The translations under genes and the position numbers were made by a program. Below are positions 8,514-16,261 of a DNA stretch of 64,000 nucleotides, in pieces. The DNA lies in the NCBI RefSeq assembly GCF_018918345.1, contig NZ_JAHLQI010000006.1, positions 124,001 through 188,000 of the forward strand, read 5' to 3'. Within the stretch, counting starts at the first letter, position 1. Each line of letters opens with the position of its first letter. This DNA is from Butyricicoccus intestinisimiae (GTDB lineage: Bacteria > Bacillota > Clostridia > Oscillospirales > Butyricicoccaceae). Under the pieces are notes generated by a model that was not told the DNA's origin, ran no database searches, and saw nothing but the letters and a program-made list of their open reading frames with translations.

Positions 8514-9737
8514 ATGCAAAAAATAAAAGAAAGTATTGGACGGTATTTTGGCACGCTGGACTATATTCTGCTGTTTCTGGCGCTCGCTTGCTCGGCGTTT
8601 GGCTTGGTTCTGATTTTTTCCGCCACCTATGCGATGGACGGCGGTAGCGCCAAGTATATCGCGGTGCAGTCGATTGCAATTGTGCTGGGTCTGGTCGGCT
8701 TTGTCATCGTGTCGTCCATCGACATTGAAAAGTATACGCCGATGTGGCGGCTGGTGTACATCATCAACATTGTGTTCCAGCTGTCGCTGGTTGTATTCGG
8801 CTATGAAAACGGCGGCAATAAGAGCTGGCTGCGGTTTGGCAGTCTCGGCATTCAGCCGGCGGAGCTCGGCAAGCTGCTGTTTGTCTTTACATTTGCCAAG
8901 CACATCAATCTGCTGCGGTACAAGCTCAACAAGGTAAGCAGCCTCGTGCAGTTTGGTCTGCATCTGATTCTCATGATGGCAGCGATTATCCTGCCGTCCA
9001 AGGATGTCGGCATGTCGCTGCCGTATGTTTTTATTGCCGTTGTCATGCTGTTTGCGGCGGGACTCAGCCTCAAATGGTTTGCGGGCGGTATCATCCTGAC
9101 TTGTGCGGCGGTTCCGATTTTGTGGCAGAGTCTGGGAACATTTCAGCGCAATCGAATTCTCGTGCTGTTTAATCCGAGCGTTGCGCCGGATACCTATTGG
9201 CAGCAGCAGCAGAGCCGCATTGCCATTGGCTCCGGCAAGCTGCTCGGCGCAGGATTTCTCAAGGGCAACGAGACGCAGAACAACATGCTGCCGGCAAAGC
9301 AGACCGACTTTATTTTCGGCGTTGCCGGAGAGGAATGGGGACTGGTCGGCTGTCTGGTCATTGTCGCACTGCTCATGGCGCTGATTATTCGCATCTATTA
9401 TATTGCATTTCATGCACCGAGTCAGATTTCCAGCTTGATTTGCGTCGGCATCGGCAGCATGCTGCTGTTCCAGACCTTTGAGAACATTTTTATGTGTCTG
9501 GGCATTGGACCGGTTATGGGTCTGACGCTGCCGCTGTTCAGCTACGGCGGATCTTCGGTTGTGACGAATTATCTGGCGATTGGCATTGTTGTAGGCATTT
9601 CTCAGCGCAGCAAACGGCACAGACGGCACGGTCTGGACGGCGCGGAGGAGCTTGTCGTGGAGACCGAGAAGCAGGAGCTGCGCTCGTTTGCAGATAAAGC
9701 CAAACAGCTACTGCAGCAGCTCAAGAAAAAGAAATAG
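8514..9737 (+). CDS. FtsW/RodA/SpoVE-family peptidoglycan glycosyltransferase
   Basis: A polytopic membrane protein (407 residues, about ten membrane segments) of the SEDS family, which polymerises lipid II with a partner class B penicillin-binding protein. Family landmarks are KSWLRFGSLGIQPAELGK, the AKQTDFIFGVAGEEWG segment and PLFSYGGSS near the C-terminus, with a charged cytoplasmic tail. I start it at 8514 (MQKIKES), about 15 residues before the first membrane segment, with GGAAAGGA upstream; an in-frame ATG at 8448 would add 22 residues with a poor RBS. No PBP or dcw gene is adjacent, so division, elongation or spore cortex role cannot be decided. Confidence 0.85.
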   Translation: MQKIKESIGRYFGTLDYILLFLALACSAFGLVLIFSATYAMDGGSAKYIAVQSIAIVLGLVGFVIVSSIDIEKYTPMWRLVYIINIVFQLSLVVFGYENGGNKSWLRFGSLGIQPAELGKLLFVFTFAKHINLLRYKLNKVSSLVQFGLHLILMMAAIILPSKDVGMSLPYVFIAVVMLFAAGLSLKWFAGGIILTCAAVPILWQSLGTFQRNRILVLFNPSVAPDTYWQQQQSRIAIGSGKLLGAGFLKGNETQNNMLPAKQTDFIFGVAGEEWGLVGCLVIVALLMALIIRIYYIAFHAPSQISSLICVGIGSMLLFQTFENIFMCLGIGPVMGLTLPLFSYGGSSVVTNYLAIGIVVGISQRSKRHRRHGLDGAEELVVETEKQELRSFADKAKQLLQQLKKKK

Positions 9738-9753
9738 ACCATGATTTACTGTG

Positions 9754-9789
9754 AAAACAGGTACGTTTGCAAAAAGCGTACCTGTTTTT
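9754..9789 (+). terminator. Terminator after ftsW/rodA-like gene
   Basis: AAAACAGGTACG (9754-9765) pairs perfectly with CGTACCTGTTTT (9777-9788), followed by T. It ends 24 bases before the dehydratase start, and no convincing promoter lies between, so partial read-through may feed the next genes. Confidence 0.85.
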
Positions 9790-9813
9790 GGGATAATACG
9801 AAAGAAGGGTGTT

Positions 9814-11091
9814 ATGAATATTGTAGATGTATTTGGCGGATATGTAGACAAGTTTAGCCAGACCAGCCCGTCGCGGGCGCGCTGGCTGCTGCGCACCGGC
9901 TGGGAAGCGCAAAAAATCCGCCAAAAATTGACAACGGATAAAATGCTCATGCCGGCGGATCGCTATCTCGCGGAGCTCATGATGAATACCATGATTCGGC
10001 CGCTCAAAACGCCGGAGCAGTCGGCAATTGTCAGCATTTTCACACCGTGCGAGCTGCTGCAGGAAGCGGGGCTGTATCCGTATAACGTAGAGGGCTTTTC
10101 CTGCTATCTGGCAGGCACACACATAGAACGCAGCTGCATCCAGCAGGCGGAAAACAGCGGCCTGTCCGAAACGCTGTGCAGCTATCATAAAACCTTTCTT
10201 GGCGCGGCGGAAAAAGGACTGCTGCCAAAGCCGAAGTGTATTGTGTATACCAATCTCGTCTGTGATGCCAATCTTGTGACGTTCCGCGCGCTGGCGGAGC
10301 TGTTTGACGTGCCGGCATTTGCGATTGATGTGCCGATGCAGCAAAATGCGGACAATGTGCGCTATGTCGCAGACCAGCTGCGCGAGCTGGCAAAGTTCTT
10401 GGAGCAGCAGACGGGAAAGAAAATAGACATCAGCCGCGTAAAACGGCGTGTTGCGCGCACCCAGCGCACTATGCGCAATTATGATGCGTTTCAGACCAAG
10501 CGCGCGGACAGATATATTCCGGCCGATTTGGTGTCTCCGCTGTATGCGGGCATGACGGGAAATATTCTGCTCGGCACACAGGAGGAGCTGCACTATACAC
10601 AAATGCTGCTGCGCGATGTCGAGCGGGCGAAGCCTGCAATGGGCAAGCGTATTTATTGGATGCACACGATTCCGTACTGGTCGGATGCCGTTGCCAAACA
10701 GCTTCGATTGCGCGAGGACGCGCAGATTGTCGGCTGTGAGCTGGCGCACAATTATCCGCCGGAGCTGGAATTTGATCCGGCGCAGCCGTTTGAAGCGATG
10801 GCAAAGCGCATGGTATATCATGCGCTTAACGGCGGCATCAAGCGCCGTATTGAGACGGGTATTTACCACGCCAAGCAGGTGAAGGCGGACGGCGCTGTGT
10901 GGTTTGCGCATTGGGGCTGTAAGCACACGCTGGGCGGCGCGCAGATTGCCAAGCGCATGTTTGAGGAGGCGGGCATTCCGCTGCTTATCCTGGACGGTGA
11001 CGGCTGTGACCGCAGCCACGGCGGCGAAGGACAGACCGCGACGCGCTTGGGAGCCTTTCTCGAAATGCTGGGAGGTGCAGAACATGAATAA
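9814..11091 (+). CDS. 2-hydroxyacyl-CoA dehydratase-like subunit (HgdB family)
   Basis: A 425-residue member of the HgdB/FldC/BcrC superfamily of iron-sulfur dehydratases or reductases that receive electrons from an ATP-driven activator. Visible landmarks are the N-terminal TPCELLQEAG, conserved cysteines in NLVCDAN, WGCKHTLG and LDGDGCDRS, and the terminal GEGQTATRLGAFLEML. The start MNIVDVFGGY follows AGAAGG; an upstream in-frame GTG is inside the terminator. The gene overlaps the next by 8 bases. Substrate is unknown: no CoA-transferase, acyl-CoA dehydrogenase or amino acid gene is nearby, so it could also be a double-cubane-cluster type protein rather than a true dehydratase. Confidence 0.8.
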   Translation: MNIVDVFGGYVDKFSQTSPSRARWLLRTGWEAQKIRQKLTTDKMLMPADRYLAELMMNTMIRPLKTPEQSAIVSIFTPCELLQEAGLYPYNVEGFSCYLAGTHIERSCIQQAENSGLSETLCSYHKTFLGAAEKGLLPKPKCIVYTNLVCDANLVTFRALAELFDVPAFAIDVPMQQNADNVRYVADQLRELAKFLEQQTGKKIDISRVKRRVARTQRTMRNYDAFQTKRADRYIPADLVSPLYAGMTGNILLGTQEELHYTQMLLRDVERAKPAMGKRIYWMHTIPYWSDAVAKQLRLREDAQIVGCELAHNYPPELEFDPAQPFEAMAKRMVYHALNGGIKRRIETGIYHAKQVKADGAVWFAHWGCKHTLGGAQIAKRMFEEAGIPLLILDGDGCDRSHGGEGQTATRLGAFLEMLGGAEHE

Positions 11092-12742
11092 GACATTTTA
11101 CGTCTGTAAATACACCCCGATTGAGCTGCTGCAGGCGTTCGGCGGTGTGTGTGACAACGTCAATCATATGCCGGAAGGCTTTGAACAGGCGGATCGAATT
11201 GCGCATCCGAACCTGTGCGGCTTTGGCAAAGCTCTGCTCGAAGCGGTCATGACGGGGCAGGTCAAAGAATTGGTGCTCGTCAATTGCTGCGACACGATTC
11301 GCAGTGTATATGATATTCTTGAGGCGTCGGGAAAGATGGATTTCCTGTATATGATAGATATGCTGCACTGCGGCGATGCGTGCAGCCGCGCGCGCACGGT
11401 CACACAGCTCAAAGCACTCGCCAAGGCATACGGTGCATATAAGGGAACGCAGTTTGACGAGGCGGCATTCCGTGCGGCGTTTGTGCCGAAGGACAAGCCG
11501 AAGGGCGCATACCTGACGGTGCTGGGCGCGCGTATGGGTGCAGAACTGTTTGACATGGTGCAGCAGGTAATGCCGCTGCCGGTTGTCAATAACAGCTGTG
11601 TGCACAATCGCTCGGTCGGAGAAATCGCTCCGCCGGAACAGCTTTCATTTGATGAACTTATGGACTGGTATGCAGGCGAGCTTCTGCATCAGATGCCGTG
11701 CATGCGCATGGTAGACAATACCGGACGCAAACAGCTGTACCATGACGAAAATCTGCGGGGTATCATTTATCACACGGTCAAATTCTGCGATTTTTATAGT
11801 TTTGAGTACGCAGAGCTCAAACAGCACACGGCGCTCCCACTGCTCAAGATTGAGTCGGATTATACCGTGCAGAGCAGCGGTCAGCTGCTCACACGCTTGG
11901 AGGCCTTTGCGGAGAGCATCGCGCCGGAACAGATGGAAGGAAAGGAATGCAAGATGGGCAAAGGATTTGCGGCAGGCATCGACAGCGGCTCGACCAGCAC
12001 CGATGTCGTGATTTTGGATAAAGACAAACACATGGTGACCGGTATTATTTTGCCGACCGGCGCCGGTGCGGCAATTGGTGCGGAACGCGCTTTGGAACAG
12101 GCGCTGGACAGTGCCGGACTGACGCGCGAGGATATTGATGCGCTGGTGACCACCGGATATGGACGCACGGCAATTGAAAGCGGAGACAAGAGCATTACGG
12201 AAATCACGTGTCATGCGCGCGGTGCGCATTATCTCAATCCGGATGTTCGCACGGTGATTGACATTGGCGGACAGGACAGCAAGGTTATTCGCTTGGATGA
12301 AACCGGCGCTGTAGTCAATTTTGTCATGAATGACAAGTGCGCGGCGGGCACAGGCAGATTCTTGGAAATGATGGCGCGCACGATGGAAATGGATCTGGAT
12401 CAGATGAGCGTCACGGGGTTAGATTACCAAGAGGACATCACGATTTCCAGCATGTGCACGGTGTTTGCGGAATCCGAAGTGGTTTCGCTCATCGCGCAAA
12501 ACAAAGCGCCGGATGACATCGTACATGGCTTGAACAAAGCAGTCGCAGCCAAGACGGCAGCGCTGGTACAGCGCGTCGGCGGTGAAGAAAAGTATATGAT
12601 GACCGGCGGCGTTTCCAAGAATCAGGGATTGGTGCAGACGCTGGAAGAAAAGCTCAGCGCCAAGCTCGTCATCAGCGAAAACGCGCAGCTGTGCGGCGCA
12701 CTGGGGGCGGCGCTGTACGCCGCGGACATGATTGCGCAGTAA
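11084..12742 (+). CDS. Fusion of 2-hydroxyacyl-CoA dehydratase-like subunit and activator ATPase
   Basis: A 552-residue two-part protein. Residues 1 to about 285 resemble a dehydratase subunit (YTPIELLQAFGG, LVNCCDTIRSVYD, LHCGDACSRA). Residues from about 291 are a complete BadF/HgdC-type activator: phosphate loops GIDSGSTSTDVV and DIGGQDSKVI, cluster-ligand cysteines Cys419 (KCAAGTGRF) and Cys458 (SSMCTVFAESE), and TGGVSKNQG. In most systems the activator is a separate homodimer that passes electrons with ATP hydrolysis. The junction carries an SD-like AAGGAAAGGA and an in-frame ATG at 11954, so a free activator might also be made. Start 11084 has GGAGG 8 bases upstream. Confidence 0.85.
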   Translation: MNKTFYVCKYTPIELLQAFGGVCDNVNHMPEGFEQADRIAHPNLCGFGKALLEAVMTGQVKELVLVNCCDTIRSVYDILEASGKMDFLYMIDMLHCGDACSRARTVTQLKALAKAYGAYKGTQFDEAAFRAAFVPKDKPKGAYLTVLGARMGAELFDMVQQVMPLPVVNNSCVHNRSVGEIAPPEQLSFDELMDWYAGELLHQMPCMRMVDNTGRKQLYHDENLRGIIYHTVKFCDFYSFEYAELKQHTALPLLKIESDYTVQSSGQLLTRLEAFAESIAPEQMEGKECKMGKGFAAGIDSGSTSTDVVILDKDKHMVTGIILPTGAGAAIGAERALEQALDSAGLTREDIDALVTTGYGRTAIESGDKSITEITCHARGAHYLNPDVRTVIDIGGQDSKVIRLDETGAVVNFVMNDKCAAGTGRFLEMMARTMEMDLDQMSVTGLDYQEDITISSMCTVFAESEVVSLIAQNKAPDDIVHGLNKAVAAKTAALVQRVGGEEKYMMTGGVSKNQGLVQTLEEKLSAKLVISENAQLCGALGAALYAADMIAQ

Positions 12743-12755
12743 TCGGAGGAATGGC

Positions 12756-13292
12756 ATGGGACATTTGTATTTTGTGCGGCACGGAGAGACGGTTTGGAAT
12801 GTCGAGAATAAAATCTGCGGCGCAACAGATATTGCGCTGACCGATCGGGGACATGAACAGGCGATTGCAACCGGAGAAGAACTTGTCCGGCAGGGCGTGC
12901 ACATCGACAAAATTTTGTATTCTCCGCTCATTCGTGCAGCGGAAACCGCACGGCATATCTCGGAGATCACCGGCGTGCCGCGGCAGGCAGAACCGCGCCT
13001 GACCGAACAGTGCTTTGGCAAGTGGGAATCGACACCGCGCGACGGTGCGGATTTTCGCGAAGCCAAAAAGCAGTTTGTAGAACGGCATGAGGGCGGCGAA
13101 TCCATGCTGCATCTGGCACAGCGCATCTATAATCTGCTGGATGATGTGTGCGCGGATACAGACACCGTGTATCTGCTCGTCGCACACAACGGCATTGCTC
13201 GCGTTGTGCATTCGTATTTTTACGAGATGACCAACGAGGAGTACGCGGGATTTGGCATCAAAAACTGCGAGATTCGCCGGTATGATTTTTAA
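12756..13292 (+). CDS. Histidine phosphatase family protein
   Basis: A 178-residue member of the phosphoglycerate mutase-like histidine phosphatase superfamily. The catalytic RHGE motif (His9) is at the start, with LTDRGHEQA, SPLIRAAETA and the second histidine in VAHNGIARV. The length and lack of inserts fit a small phosphatase (PhoE/CobC/GpmB type) more than a true mutase. The start has GGAGG 6 bases upstream. It follows the dehydratase fusion by 13 bases, so co-transcription is likely, but a functional connection is not evident. Confidence 0.88.
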   Translation: MGHLYFVRHGETVWNVENKICGATDIALTDRGHEQAIATGEELVRQGVHIDKILYSPLIRAAETARHISEITGVPRQAEPRLTEQCFGKWESTPRDGADFREAKKQFVERHEGGESMLHLAQRIYNLLDDVCADTDTVYLLVAHNGIARVVHSYFYEMTNEEYAGFGIKNCEIRRYDF

Positions 13293-13310
13293 ACGATCAA
13301 ACGATAAGAC

Positions 13311-13353
13311 AAAAAACATCCTGTTCTGCGTGGTGTACAGAACAGGATGTTTT
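13311..13353. terminator. Bidirectional terminator
   Basis: A 14-bp perfect stem (13315-13328 with 13338-13351), A run before and T run after, between the convergent phosphatase and DUF4317 genes. Confidence 0.9.
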
Positions 13354-13356
13354 GCG

Positions 13357-14514
13357 TTATGCTTCGGTATGCTGTTGTGTTTCGTCGTCAAAGTGAATGC
13401 TGACGCCGTTGACTTCCACGCTGTCCTCTGCGCGGATTAGGATGTACTTGATGCCGTCGATGGTCTTGGTCTGCACGAGATCGCGCGCCTGCGGCTTGAC
13501 GCGAATGGTCACCTCCGGAAGCGTCACATCAAAATGCTTGTCATCAATGATGTTTTTCGGGCTGACCGCTTCGTCCTCGCCAAATTCCGCGTCGAACCGT
13601 TCGCGGAACGCTTCGGTGCGCGGCGCGGAAACACCGCAGTCCTCCAATACGGCAGTGACAGTATCCGCGTGAATTTGCAGCGGTTCGGTGATTTTGTTTT
13701 CCTTGTGCATGTCGATGAGATTGGTCAGCTGTTCATGCACGGCCTGCACAACTTCCATGCTACATTCTTCCTCCAGCGAGTTGGACAGCAGGGTTTCAAA
13801 GCAGGTTTTCTGCTCGGAAGCCGGTTTTGGAACATCGGTGCAGAATACCGTCTCGATAAAGGGGAGAACCGTATCGTCCGGCTTTTTGGTGTAGCACAGT
13901 GCGTTGTAAATATTGGTGCTGCGGTCATCAAACGCAGGGAACAGAAATCCAATCTGCGGCGGTGCAACCAGCCAATCTCCGGCAAACGTGTGAAAGTGCT
14001 GCTCGTTGTAATCATAGCCCAAGCCCGGCTTGCTTTTTTTGACCGGAGCGATGCTGCACAGAAGATGGGTGAACATCTCCTCCGAGCCGTCCGAAAGCTC
14101 GGTGTCATCCTTGGCCTTGTACGGCACATCATAGGCGTTGCAGGCGATGAGGATGAGATAATTTTCCTCCAGAGACACGCAGGAAATCACTTTGTCATAG
14201 AATTTTTGCAGCAGTTCTTCATCCTCCAGCTTGGTCTCGCGCAGCTTCATGAGCAAGCCGTGTTCCTCGCTGCCGATTACCTGCTGGTTGCTGAACGCGA
14301 TGTCAATAAGATTCTTGCCCAGCGTGCCGGACAGTGATTTTTTGAGCAGATTGAGATAGGCATCGGCTTCTTCATCCGTCGCAAGGGCGAGAGACTGCGA
14401 AAAGGTCGAGACGATGCTGCGGTTTTCATTGACATAGCAGCCGTATACTTTGGTAATATTATTTCTATCGCGCTTGAGCTGCCGGCGCAGCTCTGCAACT
14501 TCTTTCTCATTCAT
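13357..14514 (-). CDS. DUF4317 family protein
   Basis: A 385-residue protein I recognise as DUF4317, a family common in Clostridia without known function. Family-like blocks are the start MNEKEVAELRRQLKRDRNNI followed by GCYVNENRSI, then LSGTLGKNLIDIAFSNQQV, and a middle section with GYDYNEQHFH. There is no signal peptide or membrane segment, so it should be cytoplasmic. It is separated from the upstream lipoprotein by a terminator and appears monocistronic. Confidence 0.85.
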   Translation of the reverse strand: MNEKEVAELRRQLKRDRNNITKVYGCYVNENRSIVSTFSQSLALATDEEADAYLNLLKKSLSGTLGKNLIDIAFSNQQVIGSEEHGLLMKLRETKLEDEELLQKFYDKVISCVSLEENYLILIACNAYDVPYKAKDDTELSDGSEEMFTHLLCSIAPVKKSKPGLGYDYNEQHFHTFAGDWLVAPPQIGFLFPAFDDRSTNIYNALCYTKKPDDTVLPFIETVFCTDVPKPASEQKTCFETLLSNSLEEECSMEVVQAVHEQLTNLIDMHKENKITEPLQIHADTVTAVLEDCGVSAPRTEAFRERFDAEFGEDEAVSPKNIIDDKHFDVTLPEVTIRVKPQARDLVQTKTIDGIKYILIRAEDSVEVNGVSIHFDDETQQHTEA

Positions 14515-14550
14515 GGTGGACTTCTCCTGTCGGTATGATATAATAGGTGA

Positions 14551-14580
14551 AATAAAAGAACCTGCGCGGCAGGTTCTTTG
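14551..14580 (-). terminator. Terminator after lipoprotein gene
   Basis: Stem AAAGAACCTGC/GCAGGTTCTTT with a 3-base loop (14555-14579); reading the minus strand it is followed by TTTTATTT. Confidence 0.8.
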
Positions 14581-14589
14581 TGCAATGGA

Positions 14590-15204
14590 TTACGATGCCG
14601 CGGAACCGTCCGGTTCCGTGTCGGCAGTGGATTCTATGGTTAGACCGGTGAGATCCAGCGTGCGGGTCAGCGCCTTGGCGGTGCTGTCACGCAGATCGCG
14701 TATTTGCAGGGTGACCGGCAGCGTTTCCGAATTCAGCTTGTAGTACGCCGCGCAGGTGATGGATTTGCCCGGCTCAATGCGGGTCAGCATCGCGGAGTAC
14801 AAATCATCGGCTCTTTTCGGTGTTGCGTATTCCAAAACTGCGGCGTCGGACAGCGATTCGTTTTCCTCCGGCTGATATGCGTTCGGAATGACCGTGGTGC
14901 TGAACGAAGCGGAAGATTTGGAATTGTTCTCAAATTCATATTCTACACACAGAGCGGTGTCGTTGTTTTCGTCCTTGCGGAGGGAATAACCGACAACGGA
15001 TACGGTGCAGTCGCGGAACGAACGGGTATTCGGGTCTGCATCCTCCTCACCGGAGCCGCTGCCGTCCGTCTCAGTCGGCGTCTGTGCCGCAGAACCGGTC
15101 GTGTCGGTGGAAATCGAATCGGGTGCTGCATCGGCAGGCTTGCCGCAGGCAGTCAATGCAACGGTTATCAGACAGAGCAGAAAAAATGCGCTCAGCTTTT
15201 TCAT
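14590..15204 (-). CDS. Lipoprotein with DUF5067-like domain
   Basis: A 204-residue exported lipoprotein. Signal peptide MKKLSAFFLLCLITVAL ends at lipobox LTAC, followed by a Ser/Thr/Asp/Glu-rich linker to about residue 60. The folded part (residues about 63-160) reads like the DUF5067/immunoglobulin-like domain of Firmicute surface lipoproteins: ALCVEYEFENNSK, then VIPNAYQPEENE and IEPGKSITCAAYYKL. These are often found beside other cell envelope proteins, with unknown ligand. Start 15204 has GGAGG 7 bases upstream; an earlier in-frame ATG would destroy the signal peptide. Confidence 0.75.
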   Translation of the reverse strand: MKKLSAFFLLCLITVALTACGKPADAAPDSISTDTTGSAAQTPTETDGSGSGEEDADPNTRSFRDCTVSVVGYSLRKDENNDTALCVEYEFENNSKSSASFSTTVIPNAYQPEENESLSDAAVLEYATPKRADDLYSAMLTRIEPGKSITCAAYYKLNSETLPVTLQIRDLRDSTAKALTRTLDLTGLTIESTADTEPDGSAAS

Positions 15205-15238
15205 GATAAATCCTCCATAGAGTATCAGCAAATGTTAA

Positions 15239-15268
15239 GTACGTGTTAAGAAAACAATAACAACGTAC
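15239..15268. promoter_or_regulatory. Imperfect inverted repeat upstream of lipoprotein gene
   Basis: GTACGT (15239-15244) and ACGTAC (15263-15268), with GTTA/TAAC (15245-15248 and 15258-15261) nested inside one base out of register. It lies 35 bases upstream of the lipoprotein start, in its likely leader or promoter, and could be an operator. Confidence 0.3.
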
Positions 15269-15364
15269 CATGTATCATATCATTTTTTTTGTAAACTGAC
15301 AAGGGATAACCGGTGCAGTTTCAAAAAAAATACAAAATCCTGCCAGATAATTTGTAACAGGGTG

Positions 15365-15393
15365 TTGTAATTCCTAGTAAATTAGTATATAAT
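15365..15393 (+). promoter_or_regulatory. Promoter of Rrf2-type regulator
   Basis: TTGTAA (15365-15370), 17-base spacer, TATAAT (15388-15393). The spacer holds CTAGTAAATTAG (15374-15385), a short inverted repeat of the kind Rrf2 proteins bind, so autoregulation is plausible. Confidence 0.65.
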
Positions 15394-15417
15394 AGGGAAA
15401 ATAGGAGGTAAACCTTT

Positions 15418-15852
15418 ATGAGGATTTCAACCAAAGGCAGATATGCATTGCGCCTAATGCTGGATTTGGCGGTTCATGATACAGGAGAAAATATTGCGCT
15501 CAAGACGATTGCCAAGCGGCAGGACATCAGCGGAAAGTATCTGGAACAGATCATTGGTGTTCTGACAAAGGCGGGCTTCGTCAAGAGCGTGCGCGGCTCG
15601 TCCGGCGGCTATCGTCTGGCAAGGTCGCCGAAGGAATACACGATTGGCGATATTCTGCGCCTGACAGAAGGCTCGCTGGCGCCGGTCGCCTGTGTGGAAG
15701 AAGGCGTGGAAAACTGTCCAAAGGCGGAGACCTGTGTTACCTTGACGGTGTGGCAGCAGCTCAATGATGCCATTAACCAAGTCGTGGATAATATCACTCT
15801 CGCAGACCTCGTGGAGCGCAGCGAGGAAATGAGCGACTTTTATTCCATCTAA
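15418..15852 (+). CDS. Rrf2-family transcriptional regulator with three cysteines (IscR-like)
   Basis: A 144-residue winged-helix repressor. The N-terminus MRISTKGRYALRLMLDLA and the wing VRGSSGGYRLAR are typical of Rrf2 proteins. Cys92, Cys100 and Cys106 fall where IscR has its [2Fe-2S] ligands (Cys92, 98, 104 in E. coli), though the first spacing is longer by two residues. So an iron-sulfur or redox sensing role is likely but not proven; CymR-like proteins lack these cysteines. Unlike many clostridial iscR genes, no cysteine desulfurase follows. It has its own promoter and terminator. Confidence 0.85.
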   Translation: MRISTKGRYALRLMLDLAVHDTGENIALKTIAKRQDISGKYLEQIIGVLTKAGFVKSVRGSSGGYRLARSPKEYTIGDILRLTEGSLAPVACVEEGVENCPKAETCVTLTVWQQLNDAINQVVDNITLADLVERSEEMSDFYSI

Positions 15853-15870
15853 TTGCATATGGGACGCCCG

Positions 15871-15902
15871 AAAAAGCCTGTCGCAGAAGCGGCAGGCTTT
15901 TT
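15871..15902 (+). terminator. Terminator after Rrf2 gene
   Basis: AAAAAGCCTG/CAGGCTTTTT with an inner CGC/GCG stem and AGAA loop, ending in Ts. Confidence 0.88.
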
Positions 15903-16261
15903 GGCGCATCATGCAGGAATTCTGACATAATTTTGGGTATACTGGAACGAAATGAGTACATGTTTTGTAAGTTTTCTTTGGTAAACATGGAACGGACGGC
16001 GGATTTTGTCAGAAATGTATGATATTTTAGCGGAAATGGTGCACGAATCGTGGGGAAAAACAGTTGACTATAAAATAGAGGCGTGTTAAAATTACAAAAC
16101 AGGTAAAATCGGGTCTTTATGGATGGGAAAGCAGATAAAATAAATCAAAAATGTCCTTATTTTGTAACGTTTTGGTAAAATATCTGTGTGAATCATTTCC
16201 TTCATAATCTGCTCTGCCATCTGTGAGGACCCGTGTTATATTTTGATTGTGAGGAGTACTT
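15903..16261 (+). other. Non-coding stretch upstream of pyk
   Basis: About 360 bases without a supportable gene. It is AT-rich and holds one good promoter (16064-16092), giving pyk a leader of roughly 160 bases. A second, poorer TAAAAT-like box occurs near 16176. I do not recognise a riboswitch or small RNA in it. Confidence 0.5.
16064..16092 (+). promoter_or_regulatory. Promoter of pyk
   Basis: TTGACT (16064-16069), 17-base spacer, TAAAAT (16087-16092). Confidence 0.7.

Noticed and set aside
8432-8647. Small ORF of 71 codons overlapping the ftsW start region
   Set aside because: Poor RBS spacing, no similarity, and it runs out of frame into the ftsW gene; the GCGGCATTT repeats there are just short tandem repeats.
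8184-9629. Long antisense open frame (481 codons) opposite the ftsW/rodA-like gene
   Set aside because: Its composition (many Arg, His, Gln) is what a reversed coding strand gives, it has no RBS, and the plus-strand protein is clearly a SEDS family member.
9751-9813. Upstream start for the dehydratase-like gene (GTG at 9751)
   Set aside because: Those 21 codons lie within the ftsW terminator hairpin and have no RBS; MNIVDVF at 9814 does.
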